Below, piece by piece: positions 8,308 to 17,586 of a stretch of 64,000 nt of DNA. Location of the stretch: NCBI GenBank assembly GCA_963765935.1, contig CAVXXX010000001.1:310001-374000 (forward strand). The letters run 5' to 3'. Within the stretch, counting starts at the first letter, position 1. Each line of letters begins with the position of its first letter. This DNA is from JAMXLG01 sp963765935. Lineage in GTDB: Bacteria > Vulcanimicrobiota > Vulcanimicrobiia > Vulcanimicrobiales > Vulcanimicrobiaceae. The notes under the pieces were generated by a model. That model was not told the origin of the DNA, did no database searches, and saw only the letters and a list, made by a program, of their open reading frames with translations. The translations under genes and the position numbers were made by a program.

Positions 8308-9305
8308 CGCTCTTGCCGCTGAAATGCCAGGCCGAGCCCCGTCACGATTTGATGCGGTAATACTAGTGCTGCAGTAGCGAGTTCGTCGAGGTCATCGTCG
8401 GCTCCGAGAAGTGCAAAGTCGTCACCACGAACCGCATCGCGCACTACGGTATATTGCATACCGACAGATACGATCGTGCGATAGGGCTGCGTAACGCGCG
8501 GGAAACCGTCGCTATAGCCGCAGCGAAGCACGCTAACGTGAGAGCCGATTGGAAGCGTTGCGGGACCATAGCCTGCGACGAGGTGGCCACGGGAACGGAT
8601 GCGGTCGAGGACCGGCGCGCGCACTTCAATCGCGCACGTTAGCCGTCCGTTCGCACTCCCGGACATTCCCGAGCCGAAGAGTCCAACACCGACACGTATA
8701 CTGCTGCCCCAAATACAGCCTCGAGCTGCCGGAAAGGTACTCTCGACGTCCTCGCCTACGATTTCAACGCCGTTCTCTCGAAACATCGCAACGAATCGCG
8801 CGAATTGCTCGCGGTCTTGCGATTCCGTTTCGGGATTACTCAAATGCGTCCACAGCTCGGCGCGCATCCCGGAGGCGGAAAGAAGCTTTGCATACTCAGC
8901 GGCATCTTCCATGTCAATCGCAGACCAGCCCGCCGCTAAACGCAACCCAACGCGGACCGTCAGTTCCGATGCATTCGATCTTGCGGCGAGCGCTCCAAGC
9001 GAATCGAGCCGAGCAACATTGACGACGCCGTGAAGATCGGCTGCGCGGCACGCGTGTTCCGGGCCGCCATCGTACAGTGTTGCGGCCGGCGCTCGCGTTA
9101 ACGAACGCAGCCGTTCCAGTTCGTCGACGTCGGAAACAACAAATCCGTCGGCGATACCATCAAGCTCGCGAACCAATTCTTCTAAACCGAATCCGTAGCC
9201 GTCCGCCTTGACGACGGCCTTCACGCCCACTCGCAACCGCTGCTTCCAGCATCGAACGTTGTCGCGAAGCGCCGCTCCGCTGAGTTTGATCGTTACGTTA
9301 CTCAC
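8304..9305 (-). CDS. Alanine racemase family PLP enzyme
   Basis: A 333-aa fold-type III PLP enzyme that would interconvert L- and D-alanine for peptidoglycan. Lys33 in VVKADGYGFG is the PLP lysine. A conserved R-V-G-V-G-L-F-G segment corresponds to the usual R-P-G-I-x-L-Y-G motif, and the C-terminal LRCGYSDGFPR contains the second catalytic residue, a tyrosine. The protein is somewhat shorter than typical Alr (about 360 aa), and several motifs deviate (GYSDGFPR in place of GYADG-PR), so it may act on another amino acid. Its start overlaps the stop of the upstream DHFR-like gene by 8 nt, which suggests coupling. Confidence 0.82.
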   Translation of the reverse strand: MSNVTIKLSGAALRDNVRCWKQRLRVGVKAVVKADGYGFGLEELVRELDGIADGFVVSDVDELERLRSLTRAPAATLYDGGPEHACRAADLHGVVNVARLDSLGALAARSNASELTVRVGLRLAAGWSAIDMEDAAEYAKLLSASGMRAELWTHLSNPETESQDREQFARFVAMFRENGVEIVGEDVESTFPAARGCIWGSSIRVGVGLFGSGMSGSANGRLTCAIEVRAPVLDRIRSRGHLVAGYGPATLPIGSHVSVLRCGYSDGFPRVTQPYRTIVSVGMQYTVVRDAVRGDDFALLGADDDLDELATAALVLPHQIVTGLGLAFQRQER

Positions 9306-9945
9306 TTTTTTTCAGGACGAAGTGCGTTGCGCCCGGTGTGGGAACGTGTTCCGCAACGCTGTAACCGAGTTTCGGTAAATCCATGCCGGAAAAGAGATGT
9401 TCTCCCGAGCCGAGGAGGACCGGTGAGATCGCTATGTGGAGCTCGTCGACCAGCCCGGCCTGCACGTACTGTCGGATCGTAGCGACGCCGCCGCCCACGC
9501 GAATGTCGCGACCACTCGCAGCTTCCGTCGCCGCTCGAAGCGCGTCTTCAATACCATCGGTGATGAAATAAAAGGTTGTGCCGCCCTTCATCGTGATCGG
9601 TTCTCGCGCGTGATGCGTAAGGACGAAGACCGGAACATGATAGGGCGGCTCGTCTCCCCACCATCCCTTCCAGGCTTCGTCCGGCCACGGTCCGCGAATC
9701 GGTCCGAACATATTTCGTCCAATGATCCAGGCTCCGATGTTATCGAAGCCTCGCGCGGCGAAATCGTCATCGACGCCCTTCGTGCCGCCGTCCTCCCCAT
9801 GCATCTCTTGAAACGTGCGCGTTCCGATGAGCCAATTGTGCAGCGCAAGGGCGCCGGCGCCGAGCGGATTCTCGAGGTCTTGATGAGGACCCGCGCCGTA
9901 CCCGTCGATCGAGATCGAGAAACTGTTGACGTAAAGCTTCGACAT
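9298..9945 (-). CDS. Dihydrofolate reductase-like (RibD C-terminal) family protein
   Basis: A 215-aa cytoplasmic protein of the RibD-C / DHFR-like group (YyaP type). It begins LYVNSFSISIDGYGAGPHQD, has a W-I-I-G-R-N-M-F segment in the centre and the NADPH-site strand IRVGGGVATIRQYVQAGL, and closes with HFVLKK. Members reduce pyrimidine or pterin-like substrates with NADPH, but many have no known role, and DHFR activity is not implied. The alanine racemase-like gene follows with an 8-nt overlap. Confidence 0.88.
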   Translation of the reverse strand: MSKLYVNSFSISIDGYGAGPHQDLENPLGAGALALHNWLIGTRTFQEMHGEDGGTKGVDDDFAARGFDNIGAWIIGRNMFGPIRGPWPDEAWKGWWGDEPPYHVPVFVLTHHAREPITMKGGTTFYFITDGIEDALRAATEAASGRDIRVGGGVATIRQYVQAGLVDELHIAISPVLLGSGEHLFSGMDLPKLGYSVAEHVPTPGATHFVLKKSE

Positions 9946-9957
9946 GCTGTTCCTTCC

Positions 9958-11415
9958 TTAACGGGAATCCGTCGGCCACAAATAGGTTCCAAGCGCGTCC
10001 CACTGGTACGGCTCGGTACCGCTCCAGGCAAAGAAACATTCACCGAGTGCGCCCATGCGTTTGCTGGCATCCAGCGAAGCGATGATCTCTTGCGCCGGTG
10101 GTGCTCCATTGCGGCCGACCGCGCTCGTCTGACCGCCGATGCTAATCGGAATCGGTCGCCCTGCATCGCGCAACAACGTATCGTACGACGCTTGAAGAAT
10201 TTGTTCGACCTCTTGCGGCGTGGTCGCAGACCGGCGCATCATGCGCCAGTACGTCATCGGTTGGAGCGCACTGCTGTAGCGCGCGATTTGCGCGTAGGGA
10301 TAGCTCCGGTCGTCGAGGTGCTCCAGATATGCGTCCTCGACGGTCGGCACGATGAGATACGCCGGGCCCATCGCATTGCGAACGAATTCGACGTAATGCC
10401 ACAGCGCGTTGAGTCCCTGCGGCGAACCGCCCATAAAATCGTCGCCACGCTCGATGTCGAGCGCGAGTCCGTCGAGCGGCGTTCCGTTCGCCGTGCGATA
10501 GTAGGCGCCGCGCACGGCCGCTTGCAAATCGTCGAAGTTTTCGTCGCGCGGAACGGCCCATGCGATCGTGTTGATTCCGTGCGCGGCAAGACCGTCGACG
10601 ATCGCATCGATCGTAGGCTTCGCCTCGGGCGTGATTTCCCAATACGCACCATACGATGTGCGCAACTCGACGTAGTGCAGGCCCGCGCGTACGGCTTGGT
10701 CGACGATTGCACCCGGATCGAGGTGCTTGAAATAGATCGAGTCGAGCGGATTGGAGGTGAAGTAGAGCCACATACCTTTACCGCGCACGTTCTCGAGCGA
10801 CGTCACAGGCGGCGCAGCCGGCGTCGTAACCGCGAGACGCACCGGCTCGTAACCCGTGCGCTCGACGATATACCGGTAGCTGCGGTTTGGTTCAGTCGCA
10901 GTGTCACGGAACGTCGAGCTTGGACCGGCAATCAACGCGAGAAGACGCCGTGCGACGCCGGACTCCGCGCGAAAGATCCGTACCTCGCCGGTTTCGCGCG
11001 GAAACCAGCCGATCTGCACGAGATGCGGTCCGAGCGCCTTCGCAACGACGCGCGGCGCGCGCCACGTGCGCGTGTTCGTCTGCACGGTCACACTCGCGAG
11101 GCGCGGCTCGTTCGCAACAACCGTCATCGTGAGCGGTCCGTCTGCGTTCGTCGAGAGAATGGCCGAGGGTTGCCCGTATGCGAGACGAGTCTGCCATTGA
11201 ACGTAGCCATCGTTCGAGTGATACGCGAAGTCGCTGTTCGCGATGATTCGCGTCGCTTTATTTTGCGCATCGTAGAACCTTGTGACGACGAGCCAGCGCG
11301 CGTTGCCGTCGGGATCAAAGCCAAGCGGGCGCGCATCGACCGCCATACGTATGGCCGGACGACCAAAGTAGACCGGAACGTTCGGCGTTGGCGCGGGCGA
11401 GGGCAGTGGCGTCAT
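9958..11415 (-). CDS. Uncharacterised protein with C-terminal TIM-barrel-like glycosidase-type domain
   Basis: A 485-aa protein I cannot name. Residues about 15-125 are beta-rich. Residues about 135-205 look like a fibronectin-type domain (YRYIVERTGYEPVRLAVTT). From about 210 the pattern is that of an alpha/beta barrel: GKGMWLYFTSN, GLHYVELRTSYGAYW, GINTIAWAVPRDE, then DGLALDIERGDD with acidic residues where glycoside hydrolases hold catalytic acids, and ALGECFFAWSGTEPY at the end. No classical signal peptide is seen; it starts MTPLPSPAPTP. It could be a chitinase-like or lysozyme-like hydrolase, or a carbohydrate-binding barrel without activity. It is divergent from the PBP4 gene. Confidence 0.6.
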   Translation of the reverse strand: MTPLPSPAPTPNVPVYFGRPAIRMAVDARPLGFDPDGNARWLVVTRFYDAQNKATRIIANSDFAYHSNDGYVQWQTRLAYGQPSAILSTNADGPLTMTVVANEPRLASVTVQTNTRTWRAPRVVAKALGPHLVQIGWFPRETGEVRIFRAESGVARRLLALIAGPSSTFRDTATEPNRSYRYIVERTGYEPVRLAVTTPAAPPVTSLENVRGKGMWLYFTSNPLDSIYFKHLDPGAIVDQAVRAGLHYVELRTSYGAYWEITPEAKPTIDAIVDGLAAHGINTIAWAVPRDENFDDLQAAVRGAYYRTANGTPLDGLALDIERGDDFMGGSPQGLNALWHYVEFVRNAMGPAYLIVPTVEDAYLEHLDDRSYPYAQIARYSSALQPMTYWRMMRRSATTPQEVEQILQASYDTLLRDAGRPIPISIGGQTSAVGRNGAPPAQEIIASLDASKRMGALGECFFAWSGTEPYQWDALGTYLWPTDSR

Positions 11416-11487
11416 ATTGCCTCTCTTCGTTAGCAGGCGACGTAACTCTGTTGACCCAACCTACGCGTTGGTGGAGGAAGCTGCGTA

Positions 11488-12960
11488 GTGAAATTCGCAC
11501 GGCATCTCAGCGTGCTCGCAGTTTGTGCGGTCCTGATGGCAGCAATGCCGCGGCCGGTTTCCGGCGGATCGCCATGGACGCAGGCAGAGATTGCAGCGGT
11601 ACATCAGAGGATCGACGCATTATTCAAAGATCGCGCACTGCGCGGCGCGCAGGTCGGATTCATCGCGGCTGATACGGCGCGCGGCACGCTGCTCTACTCA
11701 CGCAACGCAGACCAAGAGTTCATGCCTGCCTCGAACTTCAAGTTACTCGTCGGCTCGGCTGCACTTCACGTTCTCGGCCCGAACTTCTCCTATGTGACGA
11801 GCGTGCTCGCCGATCGCGCGACTTCCGGCGGCACCGTCACGGGAAACATATACCTGCGCGGCGGCGGTGACGCGCTCCTTAGCGCCGCCGATCTCAACGC
11901 CGCAGCAGCATCGCTGAGCGCTGCTGGCGTGAAGCGCGTTGGCGGCGATCTCGTTGCAGACGCCACGCACGACGATGCGCAGCGCTATGGATACGGATGG
12001 TCGTGGGACGATCTTCCCTATTACTACGCGCCGGTCGTCAGCGCGCTCGAGCTCGAAGACGGCGTCGTGCACGTCAATATGGTGCCCGGAACATCGGTTG
12101 GCGCGCCGGTGATCCTGCACGTTGATCCGCAAAGCGATGCGTTCACGATCGAAAACAAACTGCAAACGGGCGCGCGCGGCTCGGAAGACACTTCGGATCT
12201 CGTGCGGTCGTGGAATGCACCGAACACGATCGAACTCGTCGGCACCTATCCACTGAGCGCGAAGCCATCAGGCGACATCGCGCCAAGCGTTCCCGATCCC
12301 GAATCCTATGCCAGCAACGTCTTCGCGCGCGCGCTTGCAGCGCACGGTATCACGCTGGCCGGACACATTCACGACGGGAAGACTCCGCCGCATTCGACGG
12401 TGCTTTGGTCGCACGATTCGCTTATAATGCCGCAATTGATGCAGCGGTTTTGGTATCCGAGTGACAACCTCATGGGCGAGCTGCTGCTCAAAGAGCTTGG
12501 CGTCGCGCTGCGCGGCGAACCGGGGAGCGACGAAAACGGACGCATCGCGGAGGAGCGCTATCTACGCTTCATCGGCGTCGATCCCGCGACGGTCTCGATC
12601 AACGATGGTTCGGGTCTTTCGAGTTACGATCGCATTACGCCGCGCGATCTTTTTGCGATTTTGCAGAGCGATTGGAACAGCCCGTATCGCGACATTATCA
12701 TTGACGCACTCCCGATTGCGGGCGTGCGGGGAACGCTGCGGCATCAATTTCTCGGAACGCCCGCGCAAGGCCACGTCTTCGCGAAGACCGGCAGCGTCAG
12801 CCATGTGCGCACTATTTCGGGATTCATTCAAACGAAGACGCATGGTGTCGTCACCTTCTCGTTCCTGATCAACCAGTGGATGGGCGACGATGTACGCGGT
12901 GGCGCTGCAGCACTCGCGCGCGTACGCGGCGCGGCGCTCTCGGCGATTGCGGGCCAGTAA
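11488..12960 (+). CDS. dacB: D-alanyl-D-alanine carboxypeptidase/endopeptidase, PBP4 (DacB) family
   Basis: A 490-aa periplasmic low-molecular-mass class C penicillin-binding protein. A signal peptide covers residues 1 to about 26. The three active-site motifs are present: S-x-x-K as Ser82-Asn-Phe-Lys85 (PASNFKLLVG), S-x-N as SDN in WYPSDNLMGELL near residue 323, and K-T-G in FAKTGSVSHVRT near residue 435. The long insert between the first and second motifs (about residues 130-290) is typical of PBP4. It trims the terminal D-Ala and cuts D-Ala-DAP cross-links. The stop TAA overlaps the ATG of the following SIS gene (TAATG), so the two form a coupled pair. Confidence 0.93.
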   Translation: MKFARHLSVLAVCAVLMAAMPRPVSGGSPWTQAEIAAVHQRIDALFKDRALRGAQVGFIAADTARGTLLYSRNADQEFMPASNFKLLVGSAALHVLGPNFSYVTSVLADRATSGGTVTGNIYLRGGGDALLSAADLNAAAASLSAAGVKRVGGDLVADATHDDAQRYGYGWSWDDLPYYYAPVVSALELEDGVVHVNMVPGTSVGAPVILHVDPQSDAFTIENKLQTGARGSEDTSDLVRSWNAPNTIELVGTYPLSAKPSGDIAPSVPDPESYASNVFARALAAHGITLAGHIHDGKTPPHSTVLWSHDSLIMPQLMQRFWYPSDNLMGELLLKELGVALRGEPGSDENGRIAEERYLRFIGVDPATVSINDGSGLSSYDRITPRDLFAILQSDWNSPYRDIIIDALPIAGVRGTLRHQFLGTPAQGHVFAKTGSVSHVRTISGFIQTKTHGVVTFSFLINQWMGDDVRGGAAALARVRGAALSAIAGQ

Positions 12961-13958
12961 TGCTCGGAAAGCAATTCGAACGCGAGATCCGCGAACAGCC
13001 CGACGTGTGGTGCGCGATTGCGCAATCCGATCGCGCGCATACGCTGGCGCGCGCGATTCACGGACGCGAGGTCGTGCTGCTCGGCAGCGGCAGTTCGCTC
13101 TTCATGGCGCAACTCGGCGCGCTTGCGCTTCGCCGGCGGGGCATTCGCGCGCACGCGCTCGCAACGACGGAAGCACCGCTCGATAATCACGCGTACCGCG
13201 AGGCGGTCGTAATTGCGTGCTCCCAAAGCGGCGCGTCGGACGATCTGTTGCGCGCGCTCGATATTCTCCGGCCGCGCGAACTCATTGCGCTGACGAACAC
13301 GCCGGACTCGCCCCTTGCCGGCCGCGCAATGGTAACCATCGATGTGGGCGCCGGTCCGGAGGTCGCCGTGCCGGCGAGTAAGAGCGTGACGGCGACCGCG
13401 GCAATTCTGCTCTGGGCCGCGGGATTGATGTCGGATTCGCACTCACGCAATGAACGCACGCTAACCGAAACGGCGGAAGACGTGCGCGCGTGGCTCGATG
13501 GACCGGGCGTCGAAGAGATCACCGATGCTGCACAGCGACTCGCTCGCCGGCGCAGCGTCATTATTGTCGGCGCCGGTTACGGCGTTCCGATCGCTAACGA
13601 ATGCGCGCTCAAGCTCAAAGAGGCAAGCTACATTCACGCCGAGGGCTTCTCGGCGGGGGAGTTCCGCCGCGGAAGCGTCGCCATGCTCGACGCGGGCTGC
13701 GCAATCCTCGGAATCGTCGACGATGACGCACGCGAGGTCGTAAATCGTCCGCTTCTCGAAGCAGCTCAAGCCGAGAGTCTGCGGTATGTCATCGGGGGAC
13801 GCATCGGCGATATCCCGATGCTGGGGCCGGTGGTCAATATCGCGTTCAACACGCTGGCGTGGCTTGTCTGTGCGCAGATGCTGGCACTGCACGTCGGACG
13901 CGCCCGGTACGTCGAGAGCGACGCCCCGAGGGGATTGGCCAAGACGCTGCACGGCTGA
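12960..13958 (+). CDS. Double SIS-domain protein (GlmS isomerase-half / AgaS-like)
   Basis: A 332-aa sugar isomerase (SIS) domain protein. It has two SIS domains, with VVLLGSGSSLFMAQ in the first and IIVGAGYGVPIANECALKLKE in the second. A-C-S-Q-S-G-A-S-D-D-L-L is the phosphosugar-binding loop. The sequence E-A-S-Y-I-H-A-E-G-F-S-A-G-E-F-R-R-G is the usual GlmS/FrlB-type active-site stretch. There is no glutaminase domain, so it is more likely a deglycase or ammonia-dependent amino-sugar-phosphate isomerase than full GlmS. The ATG shares its A with the PBP4 stop codon. A role in recycling cell-wall amino sugars is inferred from that pairing. Confidence 0.85.
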   Translation: MLGKQFEREIREQPDVWCAIAQSDRAHTLARAIHGREVVLLGSGSSLFMAQLGALALRRRGIRAHALATTEAPLDNHAYREAVVIACSQSGASDDLLRALDILRPRELIALTNTPDSPLAGRAMVTIDVGAGPEVAVPASKSVTATAAILLWAAGLMSDSHSRNERTLTETAEDVRAWLDGPGVEEITDAAQRLARRRSVIIVGAGYGVPIANECALKLKEASYIHAEGFSAGEFRRGSVAMLDAGCAILGIVDDDAREVVNRPLLEAAQAESLRYVIGGRIGDIPMLGPVVNIAFNTLAWLVCAQMLALHVGRARYVESDAPRGLAKTLHG

Positions 13959-14003
13959 CCTGGAGCGGCAGGGAAAGTCGTTTTAACAGTGGATTAAGTT
14001 TTC

Positions 14004-14042
14004 AGCGAACGAGCGTGGGATCACGCCGGTCGCTTTTCTTTT
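14004..14042 (+). terminator. Rho-independent terminator after the dacB-SIS pair
   Basis: A two-part stem (AGCGA with TCGCT, and GCGTG with CACGC, loop GGAT, small internal loop) is followed by TTTCTTTT. It separates the SIS gene from the TonB-dependent receptor. Confidence 0.65.
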
Positions 14043-14069
14043 GTCTTGGGGACCTTCGGAGGGACTTGG

Positions 14070-16931
14070 ATGTTTCTGCTCTCGACCCGATGGCAATCGC
14101 TTCTCCTGCTCCTGCTCTTCGGGCTTGGATTTTCAGCGCTCCCACTTGGCGCAGTCGCGCAGCAACTCACGACTGGAACCATTAGCGGCGTCGTGAACGA
14201 TGCGCAAAGCGGAGCGCCGTTGGCCGGCGTCAAGGTTACCGCAAGCTCGCCCAGCGGCGTGAGCAGCACCGTGACCGACAGTCACGGTTTCTACACGCTG
14301 CAGCAGCTGAGCGTCGACACGTACACGGTGTCATTCGAATTTACGGGCTATGCGTCGGTGAGTGTTCCCGGCGTAACGGCGTACCAGGCCGTGGTCGTGC
14401 GGCTCAACCAGCGGCTCACAAAGGAACTGCACGTCATCGCGAACGTCAGCGCTCGCGCTGCAACCAGTCTCTTGCAGCCGAACACGACGACCGACACGTA
14501 TACCGTAAGCGGTCAACAGCTCGAGGCAGTCTCCGGCGGAAACGATCTGCAGAAGACGCTCTATCAATACATTGATACAGTTCCGGGCATTACCGTCGGC
14601 GGCTTCAGTACGCAGCCGCGCATTCACGGCGGATCCGTCACCGACGAACAGTACGAGTTCGACGGAATCCCGATCCGCGATCGTATCACGGGATTCTTTA
14701 CGACGAATCTTTCCAACATCGGCGTCGCGAACGTCGAAGTCTCGACCGGCGGACTGGGTTCGGAGACATCCGATGCGGGACTCGGCACCATTAATACGGT
14801 CATAAAGAATGGTACATATCCCGGCTTCGGAACGATCGCGTACGGCGCAGATGTTACCGATCGACTCCTGCAATTCACGTTCGAGTATGGCGGAGCATCA
14901 CCGGATCGTCGCTGGTCATGGTATGTCGGCGCTCAGAAGACCGGATCGCAAAATGAATTTGCATCCGGCGCATCCTATCCCGCGCTCGTCGTCGAGGGAT
15001 TCAACGGTCCGGGCCCGGTCTATACCACCGACATCATCGGAAACTTCCACTACCGTCCAAACAACAAAGACGACTTCCAATTCTTGATCCAGAACGGTCT
15101 GGGCGATTTCATCTTCGGCTACGGATTTCAACAAAACAGTCCCGGACAGCCGCTCCCGTTGACGGCGGTCCCGTGTCCGGGATATACCGTGTCGTCTACC
15201 ACGCCGACCGGAGCGGTTGGAGGTAACGCACCAAACGGTCAAACGTGTCCGGCCGGCCTCTATTTCGGTACGGCGAGTGGTGCGACGTTAGGCATGGGCG
15301 GCAACATCTGGCACCATTATTCGGGCATCGGCAAGCTGCAATGGAACCACATCATCAACGACCACTCGTCGTTTGCCCTGCGTCTTGCCGAAAACTTCAA
15401 CGAGTACATCTTCGATCAACCGATCGTCGATGCCAATAACGCGGCAATTGAAAATAGTCCGGATTTTCATCCCGGCAGTTGCCCCGCATATCCATACTCA
15501 CCCAACACGCCGATCCAGGTCGATCCGAACGGCCAGCTCTGCGCAGAGCAAGATCTGTTTTTCGAAACCGGATATCTGGGCGATCGTCGCTCGGAGATGT
15601 GGCTCGGATCGTTGGATTACACCAACCAACTTAGCGACAACGCGACGATTCGCGCCGGCGTGAGCGAAGAATACGATCAGAATCTCGACAACTCGTACTA
15701 CACGTTCTACATGAATCCCGACGGCTCGTGGCCGGGAATCAATTCGCTCTCAACGTATCCGGACCATATTCCGTCGTTCTACGTGAACGGTACGCTACGC
15801 GAAGGCAAATGGGTCCTCGAGCCGGGCGTTCGCTGGCAGCGTATGTACTATGATTATCCCGCAAGCACCATTGGCGGCGTTTCGTATCCCGGGGGTCCGT
15901 ACTCGGTGGGTCTCTGGAATCCGACGTTCGCGGCTACATACTCGATGAACAACCGCAACGTCATCCGCGGATCGTGGACCGATTCAACGTCCTTCGTCGG
16001 AACGGCGTACGTCTGGCGCGAAGGCTCAACGCTCTACAATCCCGGCGGTGTCTTTAGCGCCGATCCGACGATCTTCCACAGTGCCGATCTGATGTATGAA
16101 CACGAGTTCGACCCGGACACCTCGCTTCGAATCGGACCGTACTGGAACCGAGCCTCGAACGTGTTCTACGAGTACCGTCCAGTGCTCGCCGTCAACTCCG
16201 CCACCGGTGCGGTTACGTATGGCCCGACCCAGGCCGCGAACGGCGGTTTTCGTGAATCGTTCGGCGCGGAGCTCGGACTGAATCATCTCGATCGGCGCAA
16301 GAACGGCATATCGTACTGGCTCTCCGCGACGTACGATAGTTTCTGGACGAACATTACGTCGGCGCTAACCGGTTCGTACGGCGGGTCCGGCCTTCCGGCA
16401 TTTCTGCCCGTTGTTCGCAGCGCGTACGATCCGTTGATCAGTGCGTCGTTGACCGCGGACGTACACGCCGATCGCTGGCATCTTTTCCCGGTGGTCTACT
16501 ATCAAGGGCCATCGCCGTACCAAACCGGCGAATGCGCTGCTACCGCGAGTTGGTTCAATCTCGTCGGCTACCCCAACTACTCCACGTGCGCGAGCACCAG
16601 CAGCTTCCTGGCGAAGCCCATTCACCTGCTGCCGGAGCTGTGGTCGACGGCATACTGGTGGTCGAACGTAACACTCGCATACGATATGGGCCGGGCGAGA
16701 AACCTTCGCCTCGGGTTGCAAGTCACGAACTTGTTCAACAATAACAATCCGAGCAATCCGGCGATCCCGTGCTTCTCGAACGTGCAGAAGAACACGCCCG
16801 TACTGGGTGCAGGGTGTTCGCCCAACTATCCGGTGGCCGGTCAGCAACCGCTCCCGTCTACGGGTTACATTTACCAAAACGTCTCTCAGACGCCGCGCGC
16901 GGTGGAACTGTTTATTCAACAGAAGTTCTAA
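14070..16931 (+). CDS. TonB-dependent receptor with carboxypeptidase-regulatory-like N-terminal domain
   Basis: A 953-aa outer-membrane beta-barrel receptor. A signal peptide ends near GAVAQQ. Residues about 35-115 are a carboxypeptidase regulatory-like (CarboxypepD_reg) beta domain (TISGVVNDAQSGAPLAGVKV). A plug domain follows to about 250 (PRIHGGSVTDEQYEFDGIPI), then a large barrel ending RAVELFIQQKF, with the terminal Phe needed for BAM-dependent assembly. The layout resembles oar-like receptors of Acidobacteria and relatives. GGAGGG lies 6 nt before the chosen ATG; an earlier frame start at 14046 has no such site. No partner transporter lies beside it, so the ligand is unknown. A strong terminator follows. 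Confidence 0.93.
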   Translation: MFLLSTRWQSLLLLLLFGLGFSALPLGAVAQQLTTGTISGVVNDAQSGAPLAGVKVTASSPSGVSSTVTDSHGFYTLQQLSVDTYTVSFEFTGYASVSVPGVTAYQAVVVRLNQRLTKELHVIANVSARAATSLLQPNTTTDTYTVSGQQLEAVSGGNDLQKTLYQYIDTVPGITVGGFSTQPRIHGGSVTDEQYEFDGIPIRDRITGFFTTNLSNIGVANVEVSTGGLGSETSDAGLGTINTVIKNGTYPGFGTIAYGADVTDRLLQFTFEYGGASPDRRWSWYVGAQKTGSQNEFASGASYPALVVEGFNGPGPVYTTDIIGNFHYRPNNKDDFQFLIQNGLGDFIFGYGFQQNSPGQPLPLTAVPCPGYTVSSTTPTGAVGGNAPNGQTCPAGLYFGTASGATLGMGGNIWHHYSGIGKLQWNHIINDHSSFALRLAENFNEYIFDQPIVDANNAAIENSPDFHPGSCPAYPYSPNTPIQVDPNGQLCAEQDLFFETGYLGDRRSEMWLGSLDYTNQLSDNATIRAGVSEEYDQNLDNSYYTFYMNPDGSWPGINSLSTYPDHIPSFYVNGTLREGKWVLEPGVRWQRMYYDYPASTIGGVSYPGGPYSVGLWNPTFAATYSMNNRNVIRGSWTDSTSFVGTAYVWREGSTLYNPGGVFSADPTIFHSADLMYEHEFDPDTSLRIGPYWNRASNVFYEYRPVLAVNSATGAVTYGPTQAANGGFRESFGAELGLNHLDRRKNGISYWLSATYDSFWTNITSALTGSYGGSGLPAFLPVVRSAYDPLISASLTADVHADRWHLFPVVYYQGPSPYQTGECAATASWFNLVGYPNYSTCASTSSFLAKPIHLLPELWSTAYWWSNVTLAYDMGRARNLRLGLQVTNLFNNNNPSNPAIPCFSNVQKNTPVLGAGCSPNYPVAGQQPLPSTGYIYQNVSQTPRAVELFIQQKF

Positions 16932-16953
16932 CAGCACTACGCACGCAAAAGAG

Positions 16954-16988
16954 AACGGGCGCCCACGCCGGGCGCCCGTTGTTTTTTT
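16954..16988 (+). terminator. Rho-independent terminator of the TonB receptor gene
   Basis: A perfect 11-bp stem (AACGGGCGCCC at 16954-16964, complement 16970-16980, loop ACGCC) is followed by G and seven T. It ends at the stop of the convergent amidase gene. Confidence 0.93.
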
Positions 16989-17586
16989 ATCGCGCGATCG
17001 CGCGCCGCATTCGTGCGCGTAGATCATCCCCGACGACGATCGCTTCGCGCGGTTCGAGCGGCTGGGCTGAAGGACGTAACCGCGCGATATCCCACCGTTC
17101 GTCTTCCGCGGTGCCGAAATAGCCGTCATGCAGCGCGGCCTCCGCATGTGACATGATGTGATCGGCGTCGATCGGCACGCCGTAGAACGCCGCTAATCTT
17201 CCGCCGACGAGACAGAGTGCGTCGATCAGCGCTTCGGTGAGGGGATATGCGCCAAAGTCCTGCGGCGTCGCCCCCTGCATCGCCATGATGGAAATCCCGA
17301 GGGCGTGCGAATTTCGGTTGCGCGTGTGCGCCGCGTATGGCCGTTCCGGCGATTCGTAGATATCGCGCATATTCTCCCGCACATCATGTGTATTTACCAC
17401 GACGATGCCGGCTCCGGGTTTGATCGCGACGCAAAAGTGATACGCCGGGAAGACCTTCTCGTAGTCGTACGCCGACCAGTGCGTGTAGATCCGTTCGATG
17501 CCGCCCGGCACATCAGGGCGCCAGATTTCAAGAGGCCAGTGCGGATACGCGTCGATTCGGGTCTCGACGTCGCTCAGATCTGCCAT
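16987..17586 (-). CDS. N-acetylmuramoyl-L-alanine amidase (amidase_2 / PGRP type)
   Basis: A 199-aa zinc amidase that would split the lactyl-peptide bond between muramic acid and L-Ala. Features of the amidase_2 fold are IYTHWSAYDYEKVFPAYHFC with the first zinc His, HTRNRNSHALGISIMAMQGA in the centre and IMSHAEAALHDGYFG near residue 150 with the second His, followed by DERWDIARL. There is no signal peptide, so the protein is either cytoplasmic (as in recycling) or secreted by another route. The first ATG chosen overlaps the stop of the upstream solute-binding gene by 13 nt; GTG/ATG codons slightly upstream are possible. Pairing with a peptide-binding lipoprotein supports use of muropeptides. 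Confidence 0.85.
   Translation of the reverse strand: MADLSDVETRIDAYPHWPLEIWRPDVPGGIERIYTHWSAYDYEKVFPAYHFCVAIKPGAGIVVVNTHDVRENMRDIYESPERPYAAHTRNRNSHALGISIMAMQGATPQDFGAYPLTEALIDALCLVGGRLAAFYGVPIDADHIMSHAEAALHDGYFGTAEDERWDIARLRPSAQPLEPREAIVVGDDLRARMRRAIAR

Noticed and set aside
9436..11433. A 665-codon open frame on the + strand
   Set aside because: It lies opposite the DHFR-like and TIM-barrel-like genes, is extremely rich in Arg, Val and His, and matches no fold. It is the antisense shadow of GC-rich coding DNA.
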